33,088 nucleotides of DNA, taken from Candidatus Onthenecus intestinigallinarum. GTDB taxonomy: Bacteria; Bacillota; Clostridia; Christensenellales; Aristaeellaceae. Each line of letters opens with the position of its first letter. Positions within the stretch are counted from its first letter, which is position 1. The stretch spans positions 1 through 33,088 of the forward strand of contig DVFJ01000014.1 of the NCBI GenBank assembly GCA_018713325.1. The letters run 5' to 3'. Position numbers and translations under genes: made by a program. Positions 15,085 to 23,021 of this stretch are shown here, piece after piece. Under the pieces are notes generated by a model that saw only the letters and a program-made list of their open reading frames with translations, ran no database searches and was not told where the DNA came from.

Positions 15085-16440
15085 TCAGTTCACGTATTCC
15101 ATGACCGCAGCGCCGTCCGTGAGCGCCCGGTCCTCCTTGTCGCACAGCTGCTCCCAGCGCAGCTCCTCGCGCACCGACACCGTCGTGTCGCTGCGCTCCA
15201 GCACCGTCACCGTGCGCTTGACCGCCTTCATCTGCGTGCCCCAGAAGGTATACGTCGTCTCCACCGTGTAGACGAAGTCCTTGCCCTCGCCCTCGTTGCG
15301 CACCGCCGAGGCCGGCACGAGCGTGGTATTCTCCTTGGCGCGGTAGGTGACGCGCACGTCCACCGTGCCCTGGCGCATCAGGCTGCGCAGGCCGCCCAGG
15401 CGCGTGACGGCGTCCTCGTCCAGCGCGATGTAGGCGTACTTCTCCGCCGCGCCCTCGCGCGACACGCCCGTCACCTGCGCCTCGATGTCCCCATACTCCG
15501 CCGCGATCTTCGCGCTCATGCCCTCGGCAAACGTGCGGTCCGTGCCCGACACGTTCACCCGCAGCACCGGCTCGCCGCCCTCCTCGCTGAGCGAAAACGC
15601 CGCCTGGCTGCCGTCGTACGCCTTGCCCGCCTCCAGGTTCAGCTCCGTCACATAGCCCGCGTGCGGCGCGCGGATCGACCGCAGCGCCTCCGTCTGCGCC
15701 ACCAGCTCGATGAGCTTTGCCTGCGCCTCGTCGATCGCCGCCTGCAGCTGACGCCGCTTCTGGATGAACGTGTACAGCGCCTCCTTCGTGCGGCTCTGGC
15801 TGTTCACCTCGATGAACGCCGCGTTCGCCTCGTCCAGCGCGAGCTTGGCGTCGATCACCCGCTCCATGCCCTCGATCAGCGCCGCGTCGCCCTGCGCCTG
15901 CACCAGCGCCGCCCACTGCGACGTGTCCGCAGGCAGCACCAGCCCCGCCTGCGCCGCCTGCGTCAGCAGCTCGATCTGCGCGTCCTGCAGCGCCCGCTCC
16001 GCGTCCGCCGCCGCCTGATACGCGCTGTTCTTATCCGAATCCGTGTTCGGCACGAGCCGGATGTTCGCCAGCTCGTTGTCCCGGTACGCGTCGTGCGCCG
16101 CCGAGAGCGCCTTGCGCGCCTCCTCCAGGCTGTCCTCATACGCCGCGGATTCCTCGGTCGTGGCGATCAGGTCGCCCGACTGCACGTAGTCGCCCGCGCG
16201 CACGAACACCTCCTGCACCGTCACCGACGCGCCCGCCTGCATGCCCTCCGGCGTCACGCCCTGCACGCTGTCAAAGTACAGCTCGCCCGTCAGGCGCATC
16301 TCGTCCTCGAAGCGGCCCTGCCGCGCCTGCTCCAGCTTCACCTTGGGCGTGGTGATCGTCACGATCGTCTGCGCAAAGAACATGCTGCACGCCACCACGA
16401 TCGCCAGCGTCACCAGGCCCCGCACCGCAAACCTCTTCAT
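15085..16440 (-). CDS. HlyD/MacA-type efflux adaptor protein
   Basis: This 451-residue protein is anchored by an N-terminal helix (about 6-25). It has a split lipoyl-type domain (first half around VTVQEVFVRAGDYVQSGDLIA, second half around IRAPHAGYVTELNLEAGKAY), a long helical coiled-coil hairpin between them (about 105-255), then a beta-barrel region and a C-terminal membrane-proximal domain. These are the parts of the membrane fusion/adaptor family in order. In Gram-positive bacteria such proteins work with MacB-like permeases. The gene sits between the CUT1 permease gene (11-bp gap) and the MacB-like gene (18-bp gap), so it is cotranscribed with both. The start ATG follows GGGGGAAGG. Confidence 0.87.
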   Translation of the reverse strand: MKRFAVRGLVTLAIVVACSMFFAQTIVTITTPKVKLEQARQGRFEDEMRLTGELYFDSVQGVTPEGMQAGASVTVQEVFVRAGDYVQSGDLIATTEESAAYEDSLEEARKALSAAHDAYRDNELANIRLVPNTDSDKNSAYQAAADAERALQDAQIELLTQAAQAGLVLPADTSQWAALVQAQGDAALIEGMERVIDAKLALDEANAAFIEVNSQSRTKEALYTFIQKRRQLQAAIDEAQAKLIELVAQTEALRSIRAPHAGYVTELNLEAGKAYDGSQAAFSLSEEGGEPVLRVNVSGTDRTFAEGMSAKIAAEYGDIEAQVTGVSREGAAEKYAYIALDEDAVTRLGGLRSLMRQGTVDVRVTYRAKENTTLVPASAVRNEGEGKDFVYTVETTYTFWGTQMKAVKRTVTVLERSDTTVSVREELRWEQLCDKEDRALTDGAAVMEYVN

Positions 16441-16451
16441 GCGCCTTCCCC

Positions 16452-17315
16452 CTATTTGAGCTCGGACAGCTGCAGCCCCTGCAGGATGTCCTCCTGAAAG
16501 TACAGATAGATGAACAGCATCGGCAGCGAATACAGCGCCGCGCCCGCAAAGACCACGTCCGCGCTCGTCTCGCTCAGGCTGTTGAACATGACCGACAGCG
16601 GCATCTGCATCTGCTGCGTCAGGTACGCCAGCGGCTGCTCGACCATGTTCCAGCTGTCGGCAAACGACAGCGCCACCGCCGCGCCCAGCACCGGCCGGCA
16701 CACCGGCAGCAGCACCGCCCAGTAGCACCGCCACGCGCCCGCGCTGTCGATCATCGCCGCCTCGAACATCTCGCCCGGAATCGCGAGCATGAACTGGCGC
16801 AGCAAAAACACATAGAACGGCGAGAACCACATCGGCAGCACCACCGCCCACATCGTGTCGATCAGCCCCAGCGTGCGCAGCGCGATCACGTTGGGCGCCA
16901 TCGTCACCTGAAAGGGCATGAGCATCAGCGCCAGCACCAGGAAGAACAGCGCCTCCCGCCCCCGGAACCGGAACCGGCTGAGCGCATACGCCATCATCGG
17001 CACGAAGACCGCCTGCCCCACCAGGATCAGCCCCGCGTACAGCGCCGAATTCAAAAACAGCTTCAGATACGTCGGGTCCTCGATCAGGATCGTGTAGTAC
17101 TGGCGCACCGTCGCGATCTTGGGCGAGAGCAGGATCGGCAGCAGCTTCGTCTCGTCGTAATTGTTGCGCTGCGCCAGGTACGCGCTCATCTCCGACTTGG
17201 GGAAGAACGAGTAAAACGCCGTGAACACCACCGGCAGCAGCATCACCGCGCACAGCAGCGTCAGAAACAGCCGCGCCGGCAGGTGCGCCGCGCGCCGTCC
17301 GCGCCTCCTTCTCAT
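16452..17315 (-). CDS. CUT1 sugar ABC permease (MalG-like)
   Basis: This 287-residue permease has six predicted helices and the conserved cytoplasmic EAA loop, here EMFEAAMIDSAGAWRCYWAVLLP, which docks the ATPase. It matches the MalG half of CUT1 oligosaccharide importers. The start ATG at 17315 follows a GGGGGGAGG site; longer in-frame extensions upstream lie inside the MalF gene and are not used. Its partner MalF gene ends 14 bp upstream. No ATPase gene is present, which is common for CUT1 systems that borrow a shared MsmK-type ATPase. Confidence 0.92.
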   Translation of the reverse strand: MRRRRGRRAAHLPARLFLTLLCAVMLLPVVFTAFYSFFPKSEMSAYLAQRNNYDETKLLPILLSPKIATVRQYYTILIEDPTYLKLFLNSALYAGLILVGQAVFVPMMAYALSRFRFRGREALFFLVLALMLMPFQVTMAPNVIALRTLGLIDTMWAVVLPMWFSPFYVFLLRQFMLAIPGEMFEAAMIDSAGAWRCYWAVLLPVCRPVLGAAVALSFADSWNMVEQPLAYLTQQMQMPLSVMFNSLSETSADVVFAGAALYSLPMLFIYLYFQEDILQGLQLSELK

Positions 17316-17329
17316 GCGTCCTCCCCCCC

Positions 17330-18181
17330 TTACATCACCACGCGCCGCCGCGCCTCGATCGCGTACAGCACGCCGAACAGCGCCAGCACGATCACCGCGA
17401 ACGAATACGCCGCCGTCGTCACATACTGATAGTTGAGCCGTTGGAACATGTTGTTCATGAAGTGTTGCAGCGTATAGCACGACATGTCCGGGTACGACCC
17501 GCCGATGAAGTACACTTCCTTGAAGATCTTAAACGCGTTGATCCACGCCAGCACGAACACCAGAAACGCCGTGGGCGAGATCATCGGCAGGGTGATGGAG
17601 ATCTCCTGCCGCAGCCTGGACGCGCCTTCCAGCTGCGCGTACTCATACAGCGCGCCCGGCACCGCCTGCAGCGCCGAGGAGAAGATGACCACCGAAAAGC
17701 CCAGGTTCTTCCACACATACAGCGCGATGACCGGCACGCGCATCGCGTCGCTCTCCTTCCACAGCACGCGCGGCATGCCCAGCGCCTGCAGCGCCCGGTT
17801 GACCGGCCCGCCGTAGTCGAACAGCAGCAAAAACAGGATCAGCATCGCCGCCGAGGGCATCAGGTACGGCAGCAGCAGCACGTTGCGGTAGCCCTTCGAC
17901 CGCTCGCCCAGCCCCTTGAGCAGCCCCGCCAGCAGAAAGGAGCTGACGAAGATCAGCGGCGCGCAGATCAGCGACAGCTGCAGCGTATTGACCAGCCCCA
18001 GCCGGAACATCTGGTTCTGCCACACGCTCAGGTAGTTCGCCATGCCCACAAAGGCGTTCTGCCGCGTGCCGTCCGTCACGCTGAAGTAGATGCCGCCGAA
18101 AAACGGCAGCACATAGAACACCAGCAGCCCCAGCATGCCCGGCAGCAGAAACACCAGCAGCATTCGCTTTTGCTTGAACAT
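17330..18181 (-). CDS. CUT1 sugar ABC permease (MalF-like)
   Basis: This 283-residue six-helix permease begins MFKQKRMLLVFLLPGMLGLLVFYVLP, as is typical of Gram-positive MalF/UgpA-type proteins. Its EAA loop reads LYEYAQLEGASRLRQEISITLP. It pairs with the MalG-like protein encoded next. The start follows AAAGGATGGGG. Upstream on the same strand the solute-binding protein gene is separated from it by a 608-bp repeat island, and I see no separate promoter in front of it. Confidence 0.92.
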   Translation of the reverse strand: MFKQKRMLLVFLLPGMLGLLVFYVLPFFGGIYFSVTDGTRQNAFVGMANYLSVWQNQMFRLGLVNTLQLSLICAPLIFVSSFLLAGLLKGLGERSKGYRNVLLLPYLMPSAAMLILFLLLFDYGGPVNRALQALGMPRVLWKESDAMRVPVIALYVWKNLGFSVVIFSSALQAVPGALYEYAQLEGASRLRQEISITLPMISPTAFLVFVLAWINAFKIFKEVYFIGGSYPDMSCYTLQHFMNNMFQRLNYQYVTTAAYSFAVIVLALFGVLYAIEARRRVVM

Positions 18182-18194
18182 CTACCCCATCCTT

Positions 18195-18789
18195 TCTCCC
18201 CGGGGGCTCTGCCCCCGGGACCCCCGGCAGGGGGACAGTGTCTCCTGCCGCCTCAATCGTCGCGGCGTTTCGCCCCCGCCCCGCATGCGCGGCGCGGGGG
18301 TACGCCGCCGCATATTTCGGGCGTTGCCCTCAAATAGCGGGCGGCTAGTCGGCGCGTTGCGCCTCCCTCAGGGCAGCGCTTCGCGCCGCCCTCGGGCGCT
18401 GCCGCGCCCGCCGCTCGTTTCGGCGGCCTCGTCCGGGTCGCTTTGCCCCTTCGGGGCAATCGGCCCACTGGGCCGCCGCTTCCCTCCCGAGCCCTGCACC
18501 CCGCCACAGAGGGCCTGCGCTTCGCTCGGCCCTGGGGGAAAATCGGTGCGTTGGCGTGACGCCCCCTGCACCCCGCCGCAGAGGGCCTGCGCCTTTGCCT
18601 GGCCCTGAAAAAACGCGCCATGTCTGCCCCCAAAGGGCCGCGCAGAGCGCGGCCCGTAGCGGGTGCAGGGCAAAGCCCTGCCGGGGGCGCGGGGCGCGCA
18701 GCCCCGCACGCATCCCCATAGCGGGGGGCGCCGGGGGGCCCTGTCCCCCTGCCGGGGGTCCGGGGGCAGCGCCCCCGGGGGGCCCCTGG
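18195..18789. repeat. Repeat island 3, inside the transporter operon
   Basis: This non-coding island lies between the solute-binding protein gene and the malF-like gene, both on the minus strand. It is bounded by module A in plus orientation (about 18195-18240) and minus orientation (about 18755-18789). It holds the longest copy of module D (18249-18493), hairpins of the GGGCCTGCG type near 18507, 18578 and 18635, and module C (about 18656-18708). No gene or clear promoter is seen across 18182-18789. Confidence 0.8.
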
Positions 18790-21303
18790 TTACAGGGATT
18801 CCATGTAGATCATCTGTAGCTTCTGGTCAAACTCGCGCGCCATCTGATCGGCGTCGATCTGGCCCTGACGGTAGCGGGTGAGGATGTCCTGCAGCTGGGT
18901 CATGGCCGTGCCGGACTCGTAGGAGAGCAGGTCGGAATCGGGCAGCAGCGTGACGTAGGGCGCGAGCGCGCGATAGCTCTGCAGGCCCTCCTCGCTGATG
19001 TACCAGTCGGTGCGGGCATACTCCTCCATCCAGGCGCGCTGGGCGTCGATGGAGGCCTGGATGTCGGCGCGGTCGGCCTCGCTGGCGGACTCGAGGGTCT
19101 GCTCGAGCTCGTCGACGTACTGCTGCATGCTGCGCAGGTTCTGCTCATACCAGGGCGAGCGCTGCGCGCCGGTGCGGTCGGGATGCAGCTGATAGTCCAT
19201 CTGCACATCCATGTGCTGGGCGAGGTACTCCAGGAAGCGCACGGCCAGGTCGGCGTTTTCGGAATTGGGGTTGACGACATAGACCTGCATGTCGCCGATG
19301 ATGACGGGCGTGTCGCCCTCGGCGAACACGGGCGGGGCGATGTTTTCGACGGGGATGGACTCGCCGGTGCGCCGGTCGTAGGAGGTGGGCAGGGTCAGCA
19401 GGTTGTAGGCATAGGTCTCCATCACGGGCGTGCGGTTGAGCTTCTCATTGAGCTCGTCCTGCTCCTCGGAGGTCATGGACGACCAGTCGTACGTGGGCAG
19501 CTGGATCTCCTCCATGGCCTTGAGCGTGTCGATGAACGAGCTGCCGGAGAGCGTGAGCGGGCCGTCCTGCGTCTCATGCCCGGCGATGTAGAGGCTGAGC
19601 ATCTGGGAGAAGAGCTCGTCCGCGCCGCTCCACAGGTTCATGATGGCGTAGTCCTCGTCGCCGTCGGGGTAGGCCCTGTCGTACTCGCCCAGGAGCGCGA
19701 TGAGGTCCTTGAACGTCTCGGGCCGCTCGGCGCCGGGCAGCACGGCCTCGAGCACGGCGGCGTTGTACGACCAGGTGTTGACCGTCAGCGACATGGGGAA
19801 GCCGTAGAGCTTGCCGTCATACATCAGCGCGTCGGCAAACTGCGGGTACATGGTCTGCACGTTCTGCAGGAGCGTCTCGGAGCCGGACAGGTCGGCCAGA
19901 TAGCCCTTTTCCATGAGCGTGCGCAGGCCCGAGCGCACGTTGATCACGTAGATGTCGACATTCGACGAGGCGGAGAGCATGTCGTTGCGCACGGCCTCGG
20001 AGCCGTCCAGCCAGCGGGAATCAAACACGAGCGGCACCTCCGGATGTTCATTTGCAAAGGCGCGCGCGGGCTCGTCCAGCCAGCCGCCCAGGATGTGCAG
20101 CGCGCGCTCGGGCCGGTACGCCTCGTCCAGCGTGCGCACGAACGCGCCCGAGTACGTGTTCACCGCGTAATAGCCGCCCGCGAGCAGCATGCCCGGATAG
20201 TCCGTGTTGCCGCCGTCACAGGTGACATAGCCCACCGTCTCGGCGCTCTTGCCATCCTGCGTGCGGCGCACCTGGCCGTCCTGCAGCCAGTAGACGAAGT
20301 CCGCCGCCGCGTCATACGCAAAGCCGAACGAGTTGTAGTTGACCAGCGACGTGTCGCCGCCCTCGCCCGTGACCGACTGCGCCATCAGCGTCGACTCGAC
20401 CGCGCCCGACTCCTCGTCAAACACGCGCACGGAGACGTTGTAGTTCTCGTCATTGCCCACCACGAGCAGCTTGCCCTCGCGATAGGCCGTCACCGCCTGC
20501 GCGCCCGGCACCTGCAGGTCCGTGCGCTCGCCCGTCGTCAGGTCGTAGCGCACGAGCGTATAGTCCAGGCTGCTGTAGCTGCTGGCGTTCGGCCCCAGCG
20601 CCGCGTACAGCCCGCGGTCCGTGCGCACGAACGAGGCGACCGACCGCTGCATCGTCCAGTCCGACTCCTGAATGACCATGTCGTCCCACTGCAGCGTGAG
20701 CTCGGGCTGGATCAGGCCGTCCACCACCGGACCGTACGCGCCGCTCACCGCATTCACCGCGTAGAGCGCGTCCCCGCCGCCGATCAGCCGCGACGGATAC
20801 CGCCGCGCCGCGTCCGCCACGTCCTCGGCGTATTCCTGGCGCTTGAGGTCCTCCTCCGTCATGTAGGCCGCGCTGCGCGCCTCGCGCAGCAGCTCGTCCG
20901 CATCGTAGTCCACCAGCACGGTCATCTCCTGCGCGCCCGCCTTGTACGCGTACAGCCTCGAGCTGCCCATCACGTACAGCGTGTCGCCGCAGGCCGCCAT
21001 GCTGTCCACATAGTCCGCGCTGCCCATGCCGTCCACAGACGGGAAGATCGACGCGTTGCCGCCCGCCGTCACCTGGATCAGCGGCGACGCGTTCGCGTCG
21101 GGCTCGTCCGGCGTCGCCGCCGGCGCTTCCTCTTCTATAGAAGGTTCCGCGGCGTCCGATTCCGTCGCCGCGTCGGCCGCCGGGGCCTGCGTCGCCACGG
21201 GATCCGCCGCCGGCGCGCCGATGACGATGCCGGTGGCCTGCGCGCCGGTCGCGCCCAGCATCAGGGCCAGGGCCAGGAACAGGGCTGTCAGCTTGCGATA
21301 CAT
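18790..21303 (-). CDS. Extracellular solute-binding protein with N-terminal beta-rich extension
   Basis: This 837-residue exported protein has a signal peptide (residues 1-23), an Ala/Pro/Glu-rich linker (28-72), a beta-rich region (about 78-395) and a family 1 solute-binding domain (about 400-837). The binding domain starts ALHILGGWLDEPARAFANEHPEVPLVFDSRW and contains LMYDGKLYGFPMSLTVNTWSYN, the usual hinge region. The front part has repeated short strands such as CGDTLYVMGSSRLYAYKAG and VRTDRGLYAALGPN, which suggest a beta-propeller (inference). No lipobox Cys is visible. It is about twice the usual length for this family. The start follows GGGAGG. It is the presumed receptor for the two CUT1 permeases downstream. 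Confidence 0.85.
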   Translation of the reverse strand: MYRKLTALFLALALMLGATGAQATGIVIGAPAADPVATQAPAADAATESDAAEPSIEEEAPAATPDEPDANASPLIQVTAGGNASIFPSVDGMGSADYVDSMAACGDTLYVMGSSRLYAYKAGAQEMTVLVDYDADELLREARSAAYMTEEDLKRQEYAEDVADAARRYPSRLIGGGDALYAVNAVSGAYGPVVDGLIQPELTLQWDDMVIQESDWTMQRSVASFVRTDRGLYAALGPNASSYSSLDYTLVRYDLTTGERTDLQVPGAQAVTAYREGKLLVVGNDENYNVSVRVFDEESGAVESTLMAQSVTGEGGDTSLVNYNSFGFAYDAAADFVYWLQDGQVRRTQDGKSAETVGYVTCDGGNTDYPGMLLAGGYYAVNTYSGAFVRTLDEAYRPERALHILGGWLDEPARAFANEHPEVPLVFDSRWLDGSEAVRNDMLSASSNVDIYVINVRSGLRTLMEKGYLADLSGSETLLQNVQTMYPQFADALMYDGKLYGFPMSLTVNTWSYNAAVLEAVLPGAERPETFKDLIALLGEYDRAYPDGDEDYAIMNLWSGADELFSQMLSLYIAGHETQDGPLTLSGSSFIDTLKAMEEIQLPTYDWSSMTSEEQDELNEKLNRTPVMETYAYNLLTLPTSYDRRTGESIPVENIAPPVFAEGDTPVIIGDMQVYVVNPNSENADLAVRFLEYLAQHMDVQMDYQLHPDRTGAQRSPWYEQNLRSMQQYVDELEQTLESASEADRADIQASIDAQRAWMEEYARTDWYISEEGLQSYRALAPYVTLLPDSDLLSYESGTAMTQLQDILTRYRQGQIDADQMAREFDQKLQMIYMESL

Positions 21304-21369
21304 GAAGTTGCCTCCCTCCGGCCGCGCGGGCTGCGCGGCGCATGGTTGATTTCATTCGCGCCCGGGGGG

Positions 21370-21399
21370 CGGGATGCCTGCATCCCGGGCCGTTTTTTT
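21370..21399 (+). terminator. Terminator-like hairpin, plus direction, in a divergent region
   Basis: GGGATG (21371-21376) pairs with CATCCC (21381-21386), extended by one C-G pair, then GGGCCG and seven T (21393-21399). It reads as a terminator only on the plus strand, yet no plus-strand gene lies upstream. On the minus strand it falls in the leader of the solute-binding protein gene. Confidence 0.5.
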
Positions 21400-21510
21400 G
21401 AACTCGCCGCCTATTAGACGCGGCAGGCGGGAGAATTCTTCCTGCGCGGGCCAACAAAATGCGCGCAAAAAAACCTTTGCGACGGGAAACAAATGCCGCG
21501 CCCCGCGCGT

Positions 21511-21516
21511 TATAAT
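21511..21516 (+). promoter_or_regulatory. Probable -10 box for the secreted protein at 21598
   Basis: TATAAT stands 80 bp before the start codon. No good -35 box is found at 16-18 bp; the closest TTGCGA (21477-21482) is too far, so an activator may be needed. Confidence 0.5.
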
Positions 21517-21597
21517 AGCGAAAGCACCCGGAAAGATCCGGAAAAACCGCACGCCCCCTGCGGACGCGCGGCAGAAATCATCAGGGAGGGATTGATG

Positions 21598-22575
21598 ATG
21601 AAGAAACGCTTCGCCCGCACGCTGTGCCTGCTGCTGGCGGCATGCCTGCTGTCGGCGCTGCTGCCGCTGGGCGCGTCGGCCGCCTCGCGCGGCAACGAGC
21701 CGCTGTACGTGTGCAACCTGGACCGCGCGGGCACGGACGCATTCCGCACGGGCAGCTACTTCAAGGCGCGCTGGATTCAGGTGACGGCGACGGTGCCGTA
21801 TGGGGCGCAGGTGCGCCTGCGCATCGTGCGCGACGAGAACCGCTCCGCCTACGACGCGGACGACGAGACGGCCTACGACCACACGTTCGAGAACGTCGCG
21901 GACGTCGCGGGCGCGTTCGTCTCGCCGGAGATCTATCTGGAGTACCAGAAGTCCGCGACCGTCCCCTACCGCGTGGAGCTGTACGTCAACGGCACGCTGA
22001 CCCGCAGCGAGTACGTCCACCGCATGCTGCTGGAGATCAAGAACAAGGCGTTCTGCGTGCGCGGCATCCGCTTCCGCGACATCAGGCCCGAGCTGACCGA
22101 CGAGTGGCTCATGTTCCGCCCGGTGGACCTGTTCGCCGCCGACGCGCACTACGGCGTGCAGACGTTCGACCTGGTGGCCAGCAACATGTACCTGATCGGC
22201 AAGCTCGAGATCGTGCGCCTGGACGACCGGTTCATGTACACGGTGACCGACATCGACACCTGGAACGGCGGCGGCTTTGACAAGGACGCCGTGCCCAAGG
22301 ACCCCTATGCCCCGCTGATCCTCGACCACAAGATCGCCATGAAGGACGTGAGCGTCTGCTTCTACCCCACGCTGGACGACGTGCAGCGCGTGGGCGACAT
22401 GCCGCGCGCCTTCCTGCCCGGCGTCTGGTACTCCGTCTCCGCCGACCTGGGCGGCGATCCCACGCAGCTGCTCTACCTGAGCGGCACGGTCAGCTACGAC
22501 CCCAACGGCCTGGAGCGCTCCGGCGACAGCTATTCCTCGGACTACGTTCAGAGCCTCGTGCGCATGATGCCCTAG
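21598..22575 (+). CDS. Secreted protein of unknown function
   Basis: This 325-residue protein begins with a clear signal peptide (MKKRFARTLCLLLAACLLSALLPLGASA, cleavage near residue 28 or 29) and has no membrane anchor or sorting motif. The mature part looks mainly beta-stranded, with aromatic-rich segments such as EIYLEYQKSATVPYRVELYVNG (about 103-125) and a C-terminal part with many Tyr and Ser. I do not recognise a family. Two ATG codons are possible; the second (21598) lies 8 nt after GGAGG. The stop codon TAG directly touches module A of repeat island 4. The gene is divergent from the transporter operon. Confidence 0.75.
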   Translation: MKKRFARTLCLLLAACLLSALLPLGASAASRGNEPLYVCNLDRAGTDAFRTGSYFKARWIQVTATVPYGAQVRLRIVRDENRSAYDADDETAYDHTFENVADVAGAFVSPEIYLEYQKSATVPYRVELYVNGTLTRSEYVHRMLLEIKNKAFCVRGIRFRDIRPELTDEWLMFRPVDLFAADAHYGVQTFDLVASNMYLIGKLEIVRLDDRFMYTVTDIDTWNGGGFDKDAVPKDPYAPLILDHKIAMKDVSVCFYPTLDDVQRVGDMPRAFLPGVWYSVSADLGGDPTQLLYLSGTVSYDPNGLERSGDSYSSDYVQSLVRMMP

Positions 22576-23021
22576 GGGGCGCTGCCCCCTAGACCCCCGG
22601 CAGGGGGACAGTGTCCCCCTGCACCCCGCCGCCAGGGGCCTGCGCTTCGCTCGGCCCCGGGGATCACCGGGCGGGACACAGTGCCCTCCCCCGACACCCC
22701 CGCACTAAGGGCCGCACGACGTGCGGCCCTGGGCAACCACCGGGCGGGACACAGTGCCCTCCCCCGACGCCCCCGCGCTAAGGGCCGCACGATGTGCGGC
22801 CCTGGGCAACCACCGGGCGAGGGCAATGCCGCCCCGACACCCCCGCGCCAAGGGCCGCACGACGTGCGGCCCTGTTTTTTTTCGCCAAGTCTCGCCCAAA
22901 AGCCAAGGCCCGCGCGTTGCGCGGGCCGTAGCGGGGAGTGCAGAGGGGCAATGTCCCTCTGCCGGGGGTCCAGGGGGCAGCGCCCCCTGGTGACGGGGGT
23001 CCAGGGGGCAGAGCCCCCTGG
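22576..23021. repeat. Repeat island 4 with tandem hairpin units
   Basis: This non-coding island lies between two convergent stops. Plus-oriented module A starts at 22576. Three tandem units of 70-73 bp follow, with hairpins of the form GGGCCGCAC...GTGCGGCCC starting at 22708, 22781 and 22851. The third is followed by eight T (22875-22882), then the conserved linker and a second hairpin GGCCCGCGC/GCGCGGGCC (22907-22927). Two minus-oriented A modules (about 22960-23020) close the island. No gene is seen. Confidence 0.82.
22851..22882 (+). terminator. Hairpin with eight-T tail
   Basis: AGGGCCGCAC pairs with GTGCGGCCCT around GAC, followed by G and eight T. It would stop plus-strand transcripts coming from the secreted protein gene through island 4. 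Confidence 0.7.

Noticed and set aside
13384-16497. 1037-codon open frame on the plus strand
   Set aside because: It is antisense to the TlpA, MacB-like and HlyD genes, is extremely Arg/His/Gln-rich and has no family features. It results from GC-rich codon use opposite real genes.
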